Shown here: positions 1 to 13,029 of the stretch, piece by piece | Layout of the letters: every line of letters starts with the position of its first letter | Position numbering within the stretch: position 1 is the first letter of the stretch | Source of the DNA: Prosapia bicincta | Lineage: Eukaryota; Arthropoda; Insecta; Hemiptera; Cercopidae | Length of the DNA stretch: 64,000 nucleotides | NCBI GenBank assembly: GCA_036971475.1 | Contig: JBAIZL010000003.1 | Location: 86,978,042 to 87,042,041 of the forward strand | Direction of reading: 5' to 3' | The notes under the pieces: model-generated | What the model was told of the DNA's origin: nothing | Database searches by the model: none | What the model saw: only the letters and a program-made list of their open reading frames with translations | Made by a program: the position numbers and the translations under genes

Positions 1-172
1 AAAAGGGTTTTAAGTATTAAAAGTCTTCAGTTTGAAAGCTTTTTGTTCTAAGGAAGAGAAGATTTAGTGGCTGGCTCAGATAGGCAGGGTGTATATTTGT
101 TTACGAAATATTTGTCAGCACGTGATAAGTCAGTGATGTACTAACTTCAACACACTTTTCCTTGTAAATGTT

Positions 173-617
173 GTCCGGAATAACAGGGTCCGTTATATGC
201 GACGTCCGGATAGATGGGATCCCAGTTATAAGCTACTTCCGGATAATAGGATCTGTTATATGCGACGGTTGGATAAATAGGATCCATTTTAAGCGTCGTC
301 CGGATTAATAGGGTCCGTTATAAGTGACTGCCGGATTAATAGGGTCCGTTATAAGCTACTTCCGGATTAAGGGGGTCCTTTATAAGCTACTTTCGGACAA
401 TAAGATCCGTTATATGCGACGTCTGGATTAATAAGATCCGTTATAAGCGACGTGACGCCCGGATTAATAGGGTCAGTTATAAGCGACTGACGGATTAATA
501 GGGTCCGTTATAAGCTACGTCCGGAAAAAGGGGGTCCGTTACAAGCGACGTCCGGATAATAGAGCCCGTTATAAGTGACGTCCGGTTTAATACAGTCCGT
601 ATATTGAGGTTATACTG
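173..617 (+). repeat. ~31-bp degenerate tandem array ending in a pogo/Tigger-type terminus
   Basis: About 13 imperfect copies of a unit with core GGGTCCGTTATAAGCGACGT are spaced about 31 bp apart. The array ends in a segment that, read on the minus strand from 617, starts CAGTATAACCTCAATATACG and is followed outwards by TA. This resembles Tigger/pogo ends elsewhere in the window (CAGTAGAAYCTC...). I infer a non-autonomous element whose interior is the tandem array. The opposite terminus was not found and may lie before the window. The small open frames across it are period artefacts. Confidence 0.6.
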
Positions 618-619
618 TA

Positions 620-1477
620 TTTCGGGATATAACGGTAAAAGTATGTGACTATAGAAGGCGGCCTCTGTTTCACTATCAGGTATAAAAGTTCGAGGATTCA
701 CATTCACTTTCAAAGAATGTCAGTTATTTTCGGACTAAGAGGTTATTTAAATTACATCCACTGAAAGTCTCACTCATTCTAGGTGTTTATGTTTCGAGCA
801 GTAAAAATCTTCTTAACGTTGCTTCCGTTAAGGGACTTAGGAGAAACAACAAACGGAATTTTTAACGGACTGGTGAAATTCTTTTCCGGAAAGTCTTGTT
901 AAACATAAACTGACCGGGGCGAAGTCTGACGGCTGTCTGCTAAAACTCCGTGTATACATTACTGTATGTCTGCATGGAACTCTAGATCAAAGCTAGTGGG
1001 CTATATGTTTTTATTATCTACCGTGATTGATTCTGTCCATGGACTTAGCTACAGGGTGTTTGTTAAGTTTAATTCTGCAAGGCCTTGTTGAACAGAGGGT
1101 TGCAATGTGTGTGGGGGGTCTGTGAATTTTTTTTATTATTTATTATTCTTTTTACGTTATTTTATGTCTGTTAGTACCTGGGAAAGTTTTGAAAAGGGTT
1201 TTAAATATAGATGGGGTTAAGGTAAAAACCTTATATATATTTATATATAAATTATAAAAGCCTTAAATTTGCCAACTCATGTTGTATAGATAGATACATT
1301 GGATAAGTAACCAAAACAAACAATAAAAAAGTAATAGTCAAATAATAAGTAATAAGTTATAGTTATACAAGATTAAGTGCCAGAAAATATACACATACAA
1401 TAAGTAAATGTATGTATGTATATATGTATATAATATGTTTTCTTGTGTAATAATACAAATTATTTTTGTATTTTCTG

Positions 1478-1481
<4 letters not shown>
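620..1481. other. AT-rich stretch with nothing recognised
   Basis: No open frame with family resemblance, no tandem structure and no transposon ends were seen. A few short TA runs occur near 1232-1250. Confidence 0.5.

Positions 1482-1543
<62 letters not shown>
1482..1543. repeat. (TA)n microsatellite
   Basis: Uninterrupted TA dinucleotides abut the left arm of the palindromic repeat that follows. Confidence 0.95.

Positions 1544-2215
<672 letters not shown>

Positions 2216-2283
<68 letters not shown>
2216..2283. repeat. (TA)n microsatellite
   Basis: TA run of about 68 bp following the family P copy. Confidence 0.95.
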
Positions 2284-2286
<3 letters not shown>

Positions 2287-2741
2287 GTATATAAAATGTA
2301 CTTTTTTCCGGCGATATAAGTACCCAAATCTAGTTATCACCTCCATTACTAATTGTTACACAGCTAAACTGAGGAATTCAAAATTAATACCTACGACTAA
2401 ACTAGATTTAATAAATACGAAACTTAGGTTCCAAATACTTACTATGAATTGATAACTAGCCTAGTAACTATATACTAAAAAGTAACAAACTAATAGGCCT
2501 ATTAATTATTTAAATGCTAACTAAATCATTTGAATATTTGAAACTAAAGTAATTATAAAAGTAAATGTAATTAAAACATTTAATATATTTTAATAAATAA
2601 ATTAATAAGACTTAAGAAGACTCTGACATATCCTACAGCCGGGGCGCCGTCGTTTCTTAACACCATATTTAACCTTTACGGAAGATTTGTTCGCAAATGA
2701 GACTTGGTCAACGCATTACGTTCAAACAGAACATCTTTGAC

Positions 2742-2802
<61 letters not shown>

Positions 2803-3549
2803 GTATGTATTTATTTATCAACGTAGGCCTAAATATCAGTTCACTAACAAAAGTTAATTATTAACAATATGCCAGCAGCCTTTCATCAAAAAGACCTGTT
2901 GATATTTTCAAAACCTTCGTACACCGTCCATATCCTGTCCATATTCGTACACGTACGCACAGAGAGAGAGAGAACATAATTTTTAAGAGGTATACAATTC
3001 TTTTATAATTCAGATAAAAAAGCTTGGAGCTCAGGCCCCTACTAAAACACAATTCATGCATTATTTTATTAATATTTTATAATGAATCTTTAACTAACCT
3101 CTAAAACATTCATCGGGTTTGAAATGTTATAAATATAAACCAATCTGTTTGATGTTACAATATAATCCGAGTGTCGCAACATAAAGACAAATAGATGTCA
3201 CAATAACACATAGGAAATTGAGTCCGGGTATAATTTTGTCTATAGGTAGACTAATCAGCTGTTTCTATATCGGTGCACTCTCAGCTGATATCTGTAACTT
3301 GTTGAATCACTTTGCGTTTAAATTTAACCGCATTTAACACATCCTTATCTAAGCCCTTGATAGCTGTGTACTTTGTTTCATAAGCAGTAATGCAATCCGT
3401 AAACTGATTGGTATCCTTTAAGGCGATTTGAAACAAAATGATTTACAAAACAAATAATATGTACATTTTATGTATTTATTCGATTATTATTATTATTTCA
3501 GGGCGTGGTAGGGTAACAAGCAATATAAAGACACATTTTTAAAACAAAT
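2284..3549. other. AT-rich stretch with one (CA)n/(TA)n microsatellite
   Basis: Apart from a CA run at about 2745-2790, followed by a short TA run to about 2802, and a short GA run near 2960, nothing was recognised. Confidence 0.6.
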
Positions 3550-3875
3550 TCCCCCTTAGGTCAATAAAGACAAATTTTATTTTAGTTACTTTTTATTAAA
3601 TAATTACAATTATTATAAATAACGTAACATGACAGCAACGTTTGAACAGCTGTTCGACCAAATAATCTATAACATAAAATCAGTTGTTTTATCATATCAT
3701 TAGTTACCACTTATTTTAAGACAAATGGGATGTTATAATTATATTGCATACCTTTTGTGAAATTTTTTTCTCTCATATAAATCTAAAATTAATTCATTGT
3801 TAAAATTTATTTATGAATTAATATGTAAAAAAGTGTATTAACATCAAGTGTCATCCACTACAAGTTAAAAAAAGT
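3550..3875 (-). repeat. Dispersed repeat family R1, copy 1
   Basis: Read on the minus strand, this matches 13840-14140 and 42260-42590. All start near ACTTGTAGTGGATGACACTT, pass a CACAAAAG block, then a pair of CAGCTGTT sites about 30 bp apart, and end in an ATTAAATAATTAC-like tract. No coding potential is seen. Copies diverge by point changes and small indels, as expected for an old interspersed repeat or MITE. Confidence 0.75.
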
Positions 3876-3914
3876 TTTTTTACTTGAGTGGATGAATAAG
3901 AAGTATTTTATTAA

Positions 3915-3921
3915 TGCGTGC

Positions 3922-3960
<39 letters not shown>

Positions 3961-3990
3961 CGTGTGCGTGTGGGTGCCCGTGTGTGTAAG
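3915..3990. repeat. (GT)n microsatellite
   Basis: GT run with imperfect edges (GCGTGCGTG... GTGTGCGTGTGGG). Confidence 0.95.
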
Positions 3991-5370
3991 AAGGGTATGA
4001 TCTAATAGGAGGAATTAAAAACGAAGGCTACAAAAGGCACATAAAGTTGAAGGGGTTTGCGGACCAAAGTAGAGCAGAACGTTTCATCGTTTGAAACTGC
4101 TGCGCTTGAATAAACAATACCATATAATACATTGTATTGAATAATCATAGAAAACCAAGAGGTTATAAATTGGATTTTGCAGACGAAATTATGATTTTGT
4201 CTGAATGTACGCAAACTGTATTGGACCTAATAACTATTTAAAGTTAAATTGTAGAGAAAATTGAGAAAACGTTTGGCAATGACAAAGCCACAGTTATTAT
4301 CAAGAGAACAATATAATGACAACAGGATGGTTGAATACAAATATCTTTCAGACAATTTAATTCAAGTTGATTGGCTAGACAAGAATGTTTAGTGAAACGG
4401 CCTAGCATAACAACTGGCAACACAACACACGCTGTTCCTAATAAAAGAGGTTAGGTTTGAAATATATGATCTTTGTACAATCTGATAAGAGAAAGGGTTA
4501 CATAAAAAAGAAACGTCTTGAAAAGTCTCTCGTCCTATAAAATAAAGAAGTTAAGTTTTAGCAAGAGCTCAGTGTAGCCTGTTACAAAGAACACGAAAAG
4601 TTTTTAAATTTAAAAAAGCACATGAAAAGGTAAATGTTGATCAGAACTACATTCAAAGGGAAATTCTGCAGGAAGGATTTCGAATATTAAGGCCTAAATC
4701 TTTCAAAAGAAGAAATAAAGCAAAGAGCGTTTCATAAAGAAGATGAGAACAAAATGAGTGTAAAGTTGTTGAAAAGATTTATCGAATCGTAGTATAGTTG
4801 GTAGTTTTGAACTTGAGTCGTTGAATAAAAAGAATTTTACCAACGATCGAAAATTTGAACAAGATATATAGGCTAAATATAGGCCTATAGGGCATGTGAA
4901 CTAATGGTAGGAATTGAAAATAACCTTTGAAAGATTTTATCGAGCAGCATGTAAAACAAAAATTTGCATCTGAGTAAATTTATGTCGGTAGAATGTGACG
5001 TCATCAATTAAGAATTATTACGAGGATGCGTAACAATCCGGAAATCAACGAATTGTGCCGGAGAGTGTCTAAAGTCAAGCATGGCGGTTAAGGCTAACAG
5101 GTGTTTGTCATTATATACTGGTAATTTCCAGGTTATGTTTAAATGCAATTTTCTACATATTTAGAAATATATCGTGTTACTCGATGGTTGTTACTTTCTG
5201 TAAAGTACGAGTACATTAGTCTGTCTAACTCACTACAATGTATTATACTGATTTAGATGTGTAGACTCTCAATCTCAGAAAATGCTTGACAATGAGGACA
5301 CGTAATTAAAGATCTCGAAAGTCAACTCGTATATATACTAAGTTAGATTCTTGTTTAGGTACATTAAAGA
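3991..5370. other. No recognised feature
   Basis: Around 4800-4930 there is weak similarity to the sequence at 27265-27360 (AATAAAAA..TTTTA..AACGAT, then AGATATATA and a GTGAACTAATGG-like string), which I take as another old repeat remnant. No gene is supported. Confidence 0.45.
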
Positions 5371-5374
5371 GTTA

Positions 5375-5590
5375 TATATATATAAAAGAAAAAGAAATTA
5401 TAATTTATATTATGATTTGAAAATATAAGTTTATAATAATAAATAGAGTTATGATCTGTGATGTATGGGTTTCATGTGCCTATAGAATGTAACATACATG
5501 TCTGGAAAAAAAAACTATTAAGGACTTTTTTATGCTTTGTTATATTGTTATCAACGTCTTGAAAACTTAAACTATTTTATTTGGTAAATA
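5375..5590 (+). repeat. Dispersed repeat family R2, copy 1
   Basis: Reverse-complement match to 38880-39062. Shared landmarks include ATGATTTGAAAATATAAG, a TGTATGGGTTTCATGTGCC block and ACTATTAAGGACTTTTTTAT. The other copy ends directly in (TA)n, and this one begins after a short TATATATATA tract. No coding potential is seen. Confidence 0.75.
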
Positions 5591-5720
5591 ACAGTATTTG
5601 AAGTTCCACTTCTATCAACAGTTACAAGACTTCTAAGCAAATCCTTGAAAACTTAAAATCGTATAATGTCATATTCATCAAGTCGGAACGGCAATAAGAT
5701 AACCCGCAACATTTCTTTCA

Positions 5721-5850
5721 GTTGAAGTCTGTGTACTTTGGTTAGTTGAAGTCCGTGCACTTTCATTTAGTTGAACGTCACATATTTTGGTTAGTTGAAA
5801 GTTGCATACGTTTTGGTTAGTTGAATTTTGGTCATTTGAAGACTACACGA
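5721..5850. repeat. ~25-bp tandem repeat
   Basis: Five imperfect units beginning GTTGAA are spaced 24-26 bp apart (starts at about 5721, 5745, 5770, 5794 and 5820), most ending in TTTGGTTA. Confidence 0.8.
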
Positions 5851-6629
5851 AGGCAGTCGTTTTAGCTCTAGTTCAACTACTAGATCCTAGGATCGCTACT
5901 GTCAAGGTATCACCGAAACAGTTAAATGCCAAGTTGTACAGTTGACTGCGCACTTATCTTTGGGGGATGAGTATTTGGGAGCCACATTTACTGTTTTGGG
6001 CGCCGCCCCGACAGCGGCGATACTAAAATCTAACCGGTGAACAAGCGTCAATACATTTTAATACCGTGACTACGACGCACTGTGTTTGGTTTCTAATCTC
6101 TGTGAACCAGTACATTATACCATCTAATGCGACTGCATAAGCGTTAACCGAAACGTGTTAAAACAGCCGTTCAAGGCAATGGTTTTATTCAAATTGCGTA
6201 ACCGTCTAATTTTAGCAGGAGGTTAAAGCGTTGTGCAAACTCAGTGGAACGGACACGTGTATACGGTGACTTCAATTTATCTCTCGTAAAAAAAAGAATG
6301 ACAAACGTACTAGGAATTGGTATTATCTTCGTGACGTCATGAGAGAAAACCACACGAACATCAGATAATGTTTAAGAAAGGCATTAGAGGATACAGAATA
6401 CTTAGTGAACGGATGCAGTTTGACGCTTCCTATGTAAGACTAACATTTGTTCTCTAATTTACTCATTTTTGTAATGACTTGTTTCGTATTTCCGTAGCGG
6501 GAATGAGATTTGAATTAGCACGAGTTTATCTCCACAGAAGAACAGCGCACTTTGGCGTCTTGTGGAGTTAACACTTTGTGATATTAAAATAAGGTTGACG
6601 TTCGTTTTATTTAAGCTGTCAATCTTTAA

Positions 6630-7920
6630 CCCTTCGGTAGGCGCGTGGTTAAAAGTAATACATTGAGGCGCATGAGCTAAGCTCTCTTTTTATTAAAATT
6701 TATTACTAAAAAATATTTGTTTGATTTGTTACTGTTGTAACTATTTCCTAATATACTTTTTAATATATTCGTAAAAAAAATTAATGTTAGATTTCAATTT
6801 TAAATTGGTTATAAACATTGTAATCTGATTATATTAATTTTACGCCTCAAATTACTCCCAACTTTAGGTGCATAAAACTAAGAACAAATGAGGATAATGA
6901 TACCATAAAACTCATTTATTTTAAAATATAATTAATCAGAAATAGTATACAGATTTTAAAAAGATTAAAAATACATTGTTACGTGTAAAAAAGTGTTTTT
7001 CACCAAATAAATACATTTTAGGTTAAAAGATAGGACTTACAAACAAAGATGTTAGTATTGTTCTTCCCAATGTTTTATTGGTACGTAGCTTCCATAGGAT
7101 TGTCACATAATAGCAGGGCGTGGTCTATATCTTCACATTGGTTGCAGCACTTCCAGGTTGATCTATCCCTTCCTCTACCGCACGTGTATCAGCGCTAACC
7201 TTGTTGTCAATAGGTTGATGTCCAGGCTGGGGTTCATCTATTCCAAGAAGGTTTCATACTCGCGTCTTTAGTTCTACAGGTAGCATAGTAACATTAACAC
7301 TTTCTCTTACTTTAAGAACAATTAAATCACAATCAATGTTTGTTATAATCTCGTTTCTTGACAATGGTGACCTCCAGGTTTGTTAGCAATGTAAATTCTG
7401 AACGCATTGATGGCTGCTTTATTTAGAAGATAAAATAGAACCATAGGCCATCGTTTCGTATTTCTTGCTTCATCGTATTTGCCGCACATTTGGTCTAATA
7501 CGTCAACTGCAATTTTTGTCTTGTTATAAAAAGTAATTATTTCGGGTTTCTGTAAACACCTTGAATCTTCGTCAATCTTGTGGCATTCATGCATCGTGGA
7601 CAGAAGTACTACTGAATTCTTAGGTTTAGTGCAGTAAGATATGAGGATTTTCTCTTCATCTGACAAACAATCATGCACATGATACCGGGCACGCTTTGGT
7701 TCACTCATAACACAAAAGGTCGCACGGGCTACAGGCGTAGCCCAAACAACTTTAGTCGTAAACAATTACAAAACGCACACACTTTGAGTGACAATCACCG
7801 GCTCAGTGAGTAGGGTAGATGACAAACAACAGCTAGTGGTGTAGGGTTTTCTCGACTAGTATTAGGAGATGCGTTGCAGCCTAAACAAAAACTCTGGTAA
7901 CCCGGGCGCCTCCCCGAGGG
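6630..7920 (-). mobile_element. Internally deleted piggyBac-type element with TTAA target duplication
   Basis: TTAA lies at 6626-6629 and again at 7921-7924. Between them, the left end reads CCCTTCGGTAGGCGCG and the right end, on the minus strand, reads CCCTCGGGGAGGCGCC, giving short terminal inverted repeats that begin CCC. TTAA duplication and CCC termini are hallmarks of piggyBac elements. The 1,291-bp body carries only the C-terminal part of a transposase on the minus strand, so it cannot encode an active enzyme. The tandem array flanking it resumes on both sides, which confirms the boundaries independently. Confidence 0.92.
7075..7765 (-). pseudogene. PiggyBac transposase, C-terminal fragment
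   Basis: The 140-residue open frame at 7343-7765 has the piggyBac DDE core's C-terminal signature: VVLLSTMH at about residues 52-59, PEIITFYNKTK at 74-84, VDVLDQMCGKY at 87-97 (with the conserved Asp at 88) and RRWP-like KRWPMVLFY. After a stop and frameshift near 7340 the homologous reading continues (LPVELKTRV, then a stop). A third frame at 7075-7190 gives a Cys-rich tail with YTCGRGRD, WKCCNQC and LLCD, corresponding to the family's C-terminal cysteine-rich finger. Full-length family members are usually about 550-600 residues, so the N-terminal domain and first catalytic aspartates are missing. It is a dead transposase. Confidence 0.88.
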
Positions 7921-8580
7921 TTAACCAGAAACGATAGTACCTATTACAAATTAACAAATTCAATGGAAACTTCTAAATACCTTTATAATTTTAATTAACC
8001 TTTAGTATTAAAAGAAGGTACGTTCCTTTTTCGTGAATAGCTATCTTCAACTGGCAACGATAGTGGCAAGTACTCTGGAAAGATCTATATACCTTTATAA
8101 TTTTAATTGTACTATGGTATTAAAAAAAGACTGACATTCGTTTGACGTAGTCTTGAACTAGCAACGATAGCGTCTAGTAGTTAGTGTTCAACTAGCAACA
8201 ATAGTGCTACAGTAGCAAATACTCTGGAAACCTCGAAATACCTTTATAATTTTAATTGTACTATGGTATTAAAAGTAGGTTGATGTTCGTTTTACTTGAG
8301 TAGGTAATCTTCAAGTGGCAACGATAGCGCTACAAGTGCCAAATACTCTGGAGACTACCAAATACCTTTATAATTTTAATTGTCTTATGAGATTAAAAAA
8401 GAAGTTAAATGTTGCTTTGACGTGAGTAGTTATTTCTTAACTAGAAAAGACACCGCTACGACTGCCAAATTCTCTGAAGACTACTAAATACCTTTATAAT
8501 TTTAGTTATTATTAAAATGAAAATTTTTTTAACATGGTATTATAAGAAAGTTGGCATCGACGTACAAGAACGGTTAATCT

Positions 8581-9539
8581 TCGACAGAAGTGTCGGTATC
8601 TAGCTCCGGCTTTACATTAAGCATTTAACTACAGGTAGTCTGTACGCGTTGATAATGTTAATAATCGCTTCATAAAACCTCATATAACGCGCTTAAAGCA
8701 ATTACAATAAAATTACGTTATGGCTTTAACCGCCGGTGATAGCGTGTCAGGGGCTCATTACACTCCAAGGGGGAATCAATAAAGTATCGAGCGGGGGAAC
8801 AAGCAACTCGTCTGCAAAGTGGCGGTGTAGTCAGGCGTGCCCTAAGTTTTCACACTTTCACTCGTGTTCTTGGAAATTTACTACAGCAGTATTGGTGTAA
8901 TATTTATTAACAAGCCTGACATATTGCAGAACTGTAGGTGAGGTAGAATAACTATACGTAGTAGCGTGTTACCTCTACACTCTACAGTCAGGGGTATTGG
9001 TGGTGGGGGGGGGGGTGCAACATATCAATGCGTGATGCATGAACGAAAATTATAACAGAATTTGAAAAATAACTTTTATTTCCTACGCCTTACCACATTC
9101 GTTACTTTCGACAGTTGCGCTAGACTGGGAAAAGGTAGAACAATATTCTAAAATGAACAAATTGACAACGCTTCACACTTGAGAATTATGCACTAGGTCA
9201 TTTTAATCGCTTGAATTATTTTGAAGGCGTTCCGATGCATTATGCAATATATTTCTGTTAATTCTCGTGTTATATTTTTTATGTAATTCACCGAATAACA
9301 TATTTATTTATTAAATACCCGTTTACTTGGTTTAATTGACTTAATTATTTAAAATTTTAAATAAGTGATTATGAACGGGGATATATTCTGTGTGTCTTAC
9401 ATGGGAAGCGATCTCATACAGTCCAGTAGCTAGTCCGGCGTACATAAAATAAATAGACTTCGGCAGAATCAACGTTTGAAAAGCTCTTTTATACAATAAA
9501 ATTTTACAAGTAAACTTTTAAAACTACAATGTGGCAATT
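8581..9539. other. No recognised feature; short poly-G run
   Basis: A run of guanines interrupted once lies at about 9000-9017. No gene or repeat otherwise recognised. Confidence 0.5.
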
Positions 9540-10050
9540 AATGGGATGTAGAGATTACTTTGTGTGAAGAATATAGTTAATAGGGAACCTTTATTAGACG
9601 TTAAAAATTGTTTGAATAAAATATTGAACGAATTTAATTAAAATCTGTTCTTCAAAAGTGTCAGACGCGCTTAGGGAATTTTTTATTTCAAAAGTTGGAA
9701 AAATGTATAACTCAATATAGTTATATTGAATTAATCATATTAAGAAATATAAATTGATACGTATACTAAGTGGTAAAACATATTGAATAATATAATTTTA
9801 ATGTACAATAAAAAATTATCATAAAATCCCGTTAAAGCAGTTCTTCCAAAACATAAACTAAAACCTAAAACCACCTGTTGTATTAAATCATATGTTATCA
9901 CTCAATATAAGCTGAAATAGTTGTATACAGCTCATACATACAACTGTATGTGTTACAGCGGTACCAACCCGAAGACCTTCCTGTTAAAAGTTTCTGTTCG
10001 GGCGTACCAAAGCATTCACTTAAAGATTACCAATTATCTCACCTTTTAAT
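9540..10050 (+). repeat. Dispersed repeat R1, long-form copy
   Basis: Alignable by eye with 22370-22900 over about 500 bp. Shared landmarks include GTTAATAG, AACGAATTTAATT, GTGTCAGA, the paired CTGTT/CAGCTGTT region, an ACAACTACATGGATGTGTTA-like block and CCAAAG. These two copies contain the segment seen in shorter R1 copies plus an extra upstream part. Confidence 0.65.
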
Positions 10051-10179
10051 AACAATGGTACGCGTAGATTAAAAATAAATAGTTTAACTAAGTGTAGCAA
10101 GTTTTATTTAAATATAAATTATTACATTCATTCGATTATAACAGATTGAAAATTTGAATATTAACATTTTAACACAGTA

Positions 10180-10300
10180 ATGTACAATAAATAAAGTAAC
10201 AATCTATGTGTTAAAACAGCTGTTCCATAACATAAGCTAAAACATAAAATCAGCTGTTTTATAAAAATCATATGTTATCACCTATTTAAAGGTCATCAAG
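10180..10300 (+). repeat. Dispersed repeat R1, partial copy
   Basis: Contains the paired CAGCTGTT sites with ACATAAAATCAGCTGTTTTA between them and TATGTTATCACC after them, as in the other R1 copies. Confidence 0.65.
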
Positions 10301-11799
10301 TTAAAAAAACACATATACATATTATAACCTATGTTATTTAGAATTAGTTTACCTTTAGGTTATATTTGATTACCTTACCTTTCTATAGTCACACCTTCAG
10401 GTTTCTAAATAATTAACAATCATATAAATTTAACATCACCTACATTTATTCCGCTAACATCCAATTGTTACAAATTATACCAAAATTACACTAATACGAT
10501 GCAGTGACAAAGATTGATTTCTTAACTAATGCTACAATTACAAAAAAGGTGGACTCTTGAGTCTTTAAGTTTTTAATACAATAAGGTTTAATAATTACAC
10601 AGTTAAGTTGCTCTTTCTCGCGGGTCGTTATTAAGGGGTCGTTTATAAATTAGAAAGAGGTGGAAAAAACAAGATTAATTTTTTATAGGTACAATGAATT
10701 TAAATCTGTTCTGAATTTACTAATTTATAAATTTCTGTTGGCTAAATCTAATGTAAGAGAGATTGTACTTACGTTGAGTTCCTGGAATCCAGACCGTTGC
10801 GTTAACTGCTTCACTGCACTTTTACACATAATGACTTACTTCCCTAATTTTTTTACTATCTGCCTAATTACTTTACGTAGCACTTTAAAAATTAACACAA
10901 AAAAAAACTAACAATTCCCTTACCTGTTCTAACAAATTTACCTGTTTTTAAAAATATTGCTTACAACTTTGTCCCCTACCCCTAATACGTCTGCAGTCCT
11001 CTAAAGTCCCCTACAAACTTAGTCCTTTACCCAATTATTTTAGTTTTTAAAAGCTGCATATTATCTCCCCCCTTACGTATTTCAGTTCAATCGGTAATTC
11101 CCACACAGCTTTTACAAATAACCTTCCTACAGTGTTATTTTCCAAGGTTTTATTTTGGTCACTTGGAAACTTCAATGTTAAAATACTTGGACTCTTTACC
11201 AATAGGTTCCCACAGCACATTTATGACTACACCCGAAATAGAACAATGGTCAAGTCCTCTTCGTCGGTACTTTGGAAACTATTCTTGTCACTCCTTGCTT
11301 AATATTTCTACAGATTATTATTATGGATTCTAAATAAAATTATTCTATAGCATCATACGTTTATGTTATAATATATATTAAATTTTTAAACATTGAAATA
11401 GAAAATTTTCTATGGATTTTTATTAGAGCCTTAATGTTTTCCTTGTAGTTAATGGTGAGATGGCACCTATACTATTTGTCTTCTTTGGAGCGTAAAATAT
11501 CAATCATCCACTTCCTTTGTCCAAATAACCTACATATGCATTCTTTATGGAGCCTATTCATTTCCACGTTCTAGGCGTATCACAGAACAAACACCGAGCC
11601 ATTTGTAACTTCCGGCAGTAGCGAAGTAGGTTATTTATCCGTCGAACGCGTAAATCGATTTCGATTAAATCAAATTCGATTTATTCAAGATAAATAGGAT
11701 TGTCGATTTCTTCTTTCTTTACTTTCGACAGTAACAGTTTTCGTTTTTTTATGGTTTTTCAACAATGAGTATATCAAGTTTTATATTTTTTTAAATATA
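10301..11799. other. No recognised feature
   Basis: AT-rich, without tandem repeats or transposon ends that I could recognise. The 83-residue open frame at 10660-10911 has no recognisable motif and probably occurs by chance. Confidence 0.4.
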
Positions 11800-12900
11800 C
11801 AGTAGAATCTCTCTTATCCGGCCACGGATCAACCGGTCTTAAGATTAAATGGCATATTATTTATTATAGGGTGGTCAAAAATGACCCCGATAGAGCGACT
11901 GGGCTTCATGACAGGGCATCATAAACACAAGATTATCGTCGCCTAAACTATGTTTATCTTAAATTAATTGCACTAATTGTCATATTAGAATTTAATTATT
12001 ATAGATAATTCATGAATGGACAAATATGAATGGTGAAAATGGTCAAAATTATTAGATGTGATTACTGTACTGGCTTTTTTTTCAAAACTGGAGTTCAGGA
12101 TGTAAGACGTGTTAGTGAAAAAGGTTTTAAAGTGATTCATGGTTTAATAAGACGGTAGCGGCTTTTCAGACATTTCTTTCTGAAATTTTACTCATGACCA
12201 ATGATGAAAGTTTACCTCTCCTGGAGAAAGTGAAGAAGTAAAACATTAAGCATGTAGTTATTATGTTTAGTAGTAATTCTGAGGAAATTCCATTTCTATC
12301 ATCGAGAAACTTGAAGAAAAGTTTGGCAGATTTAGAATCACTGGTCGAGAGTAACAACTATTCAGAGATCGGAGAAATATATAATCGAGCCATTTCACGC
12401 GGTTTGGAGTCGTTAGAATGGATCTAAATTAATGTTAAGAACGGGGAGAAATGGTTGAAAAGAAGGGACAAAAGAATTGGAAACGAAATTTTGACGAACG
12501 AGGAAATAATTGATATCGCCCGGAAAGATAACTACGAGTGCGAAGACGATAGCGGAGAAACAAACGTGGATGATGTGTAGAGACCTAGTTTTCAAAAAAT
12601 CAAAAAAAAAACTATAACTTTAAATTGTACTCTTAAATTATCAAAATGATAATGTGTAAGTACAATTTAAAATTTTGATAATGGAGGAAATCCGAAACGC
12701 GTCAATAAAGAACAATGTTTTGATGTGAGGATAGATAGAAAAATAAGGTTCTGTAATTTAATTTTGTTTTTTTATTCTTATTTCATTCTTGACATCTGAT
12801 GAAATATGCTGTATCTAAGAAGCTTTTTGATTGGTTCTATTTTTCACGGGGAACTCGGATTAACCGTCCAAGTAGGCAGGCCTGGTGGTCCAGATCAGAC
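11800..12900 (+). mobile_element. Degraded Tigger/pogo-like element, left end preserved
   Basis: At 11800, after TA, the sequence CAGTAGAATCTCTCTTATCC is a Tigger/pogo-type terminus. Inside, 12248-12418 reads as an open frame ending GLESLEWI and stop. After it, 12463-12579 gives a short acidic stretch (NEILTNEEIIDIARKD, then ECEDD and a stop) that resembles the acidic C-terminus of Tigger/jerky transposases. Near 12850 there is AACTCGGATTAACCG, like inner parts of Tigger ends. No right terminus was found, and a Penelope relic begins just after, so the right part is probably lost. The family call is by motif resemblance only. Confidence 0.5.
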
Positions 12901-13029
12901 CAGTTAAATATACGTTCTACTCTAAATACTTGTTGGATACTTGGCAACTTAAGATGTATTGCATATTTACTAGATATCTCACTTGAATTTAGATATAGGG
13001 TGAATAATGTCCATAAAACTTGCAATTGT

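Larger units (their letters stand above)
6560..8580. repeat. Degenerate ~110-150-bp tandem array, interrupted by piggyBac
   Basis: The landmark CTTTATAATTTTAATT recurs at about 7981, 8092, 8242, 8365 and 8491. A partial unit lies left of the piggyBac element at 6575-6629 (GGTTGACGTTCGTTTTATTT, matching about 8276-8300). Each unit also contains a CAACGATAGYGCTAC-like block. The left partial unit and the sequence right of 7925 join to make one interrupted unit, so the array predates the transposon. Confidence 0.8.
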
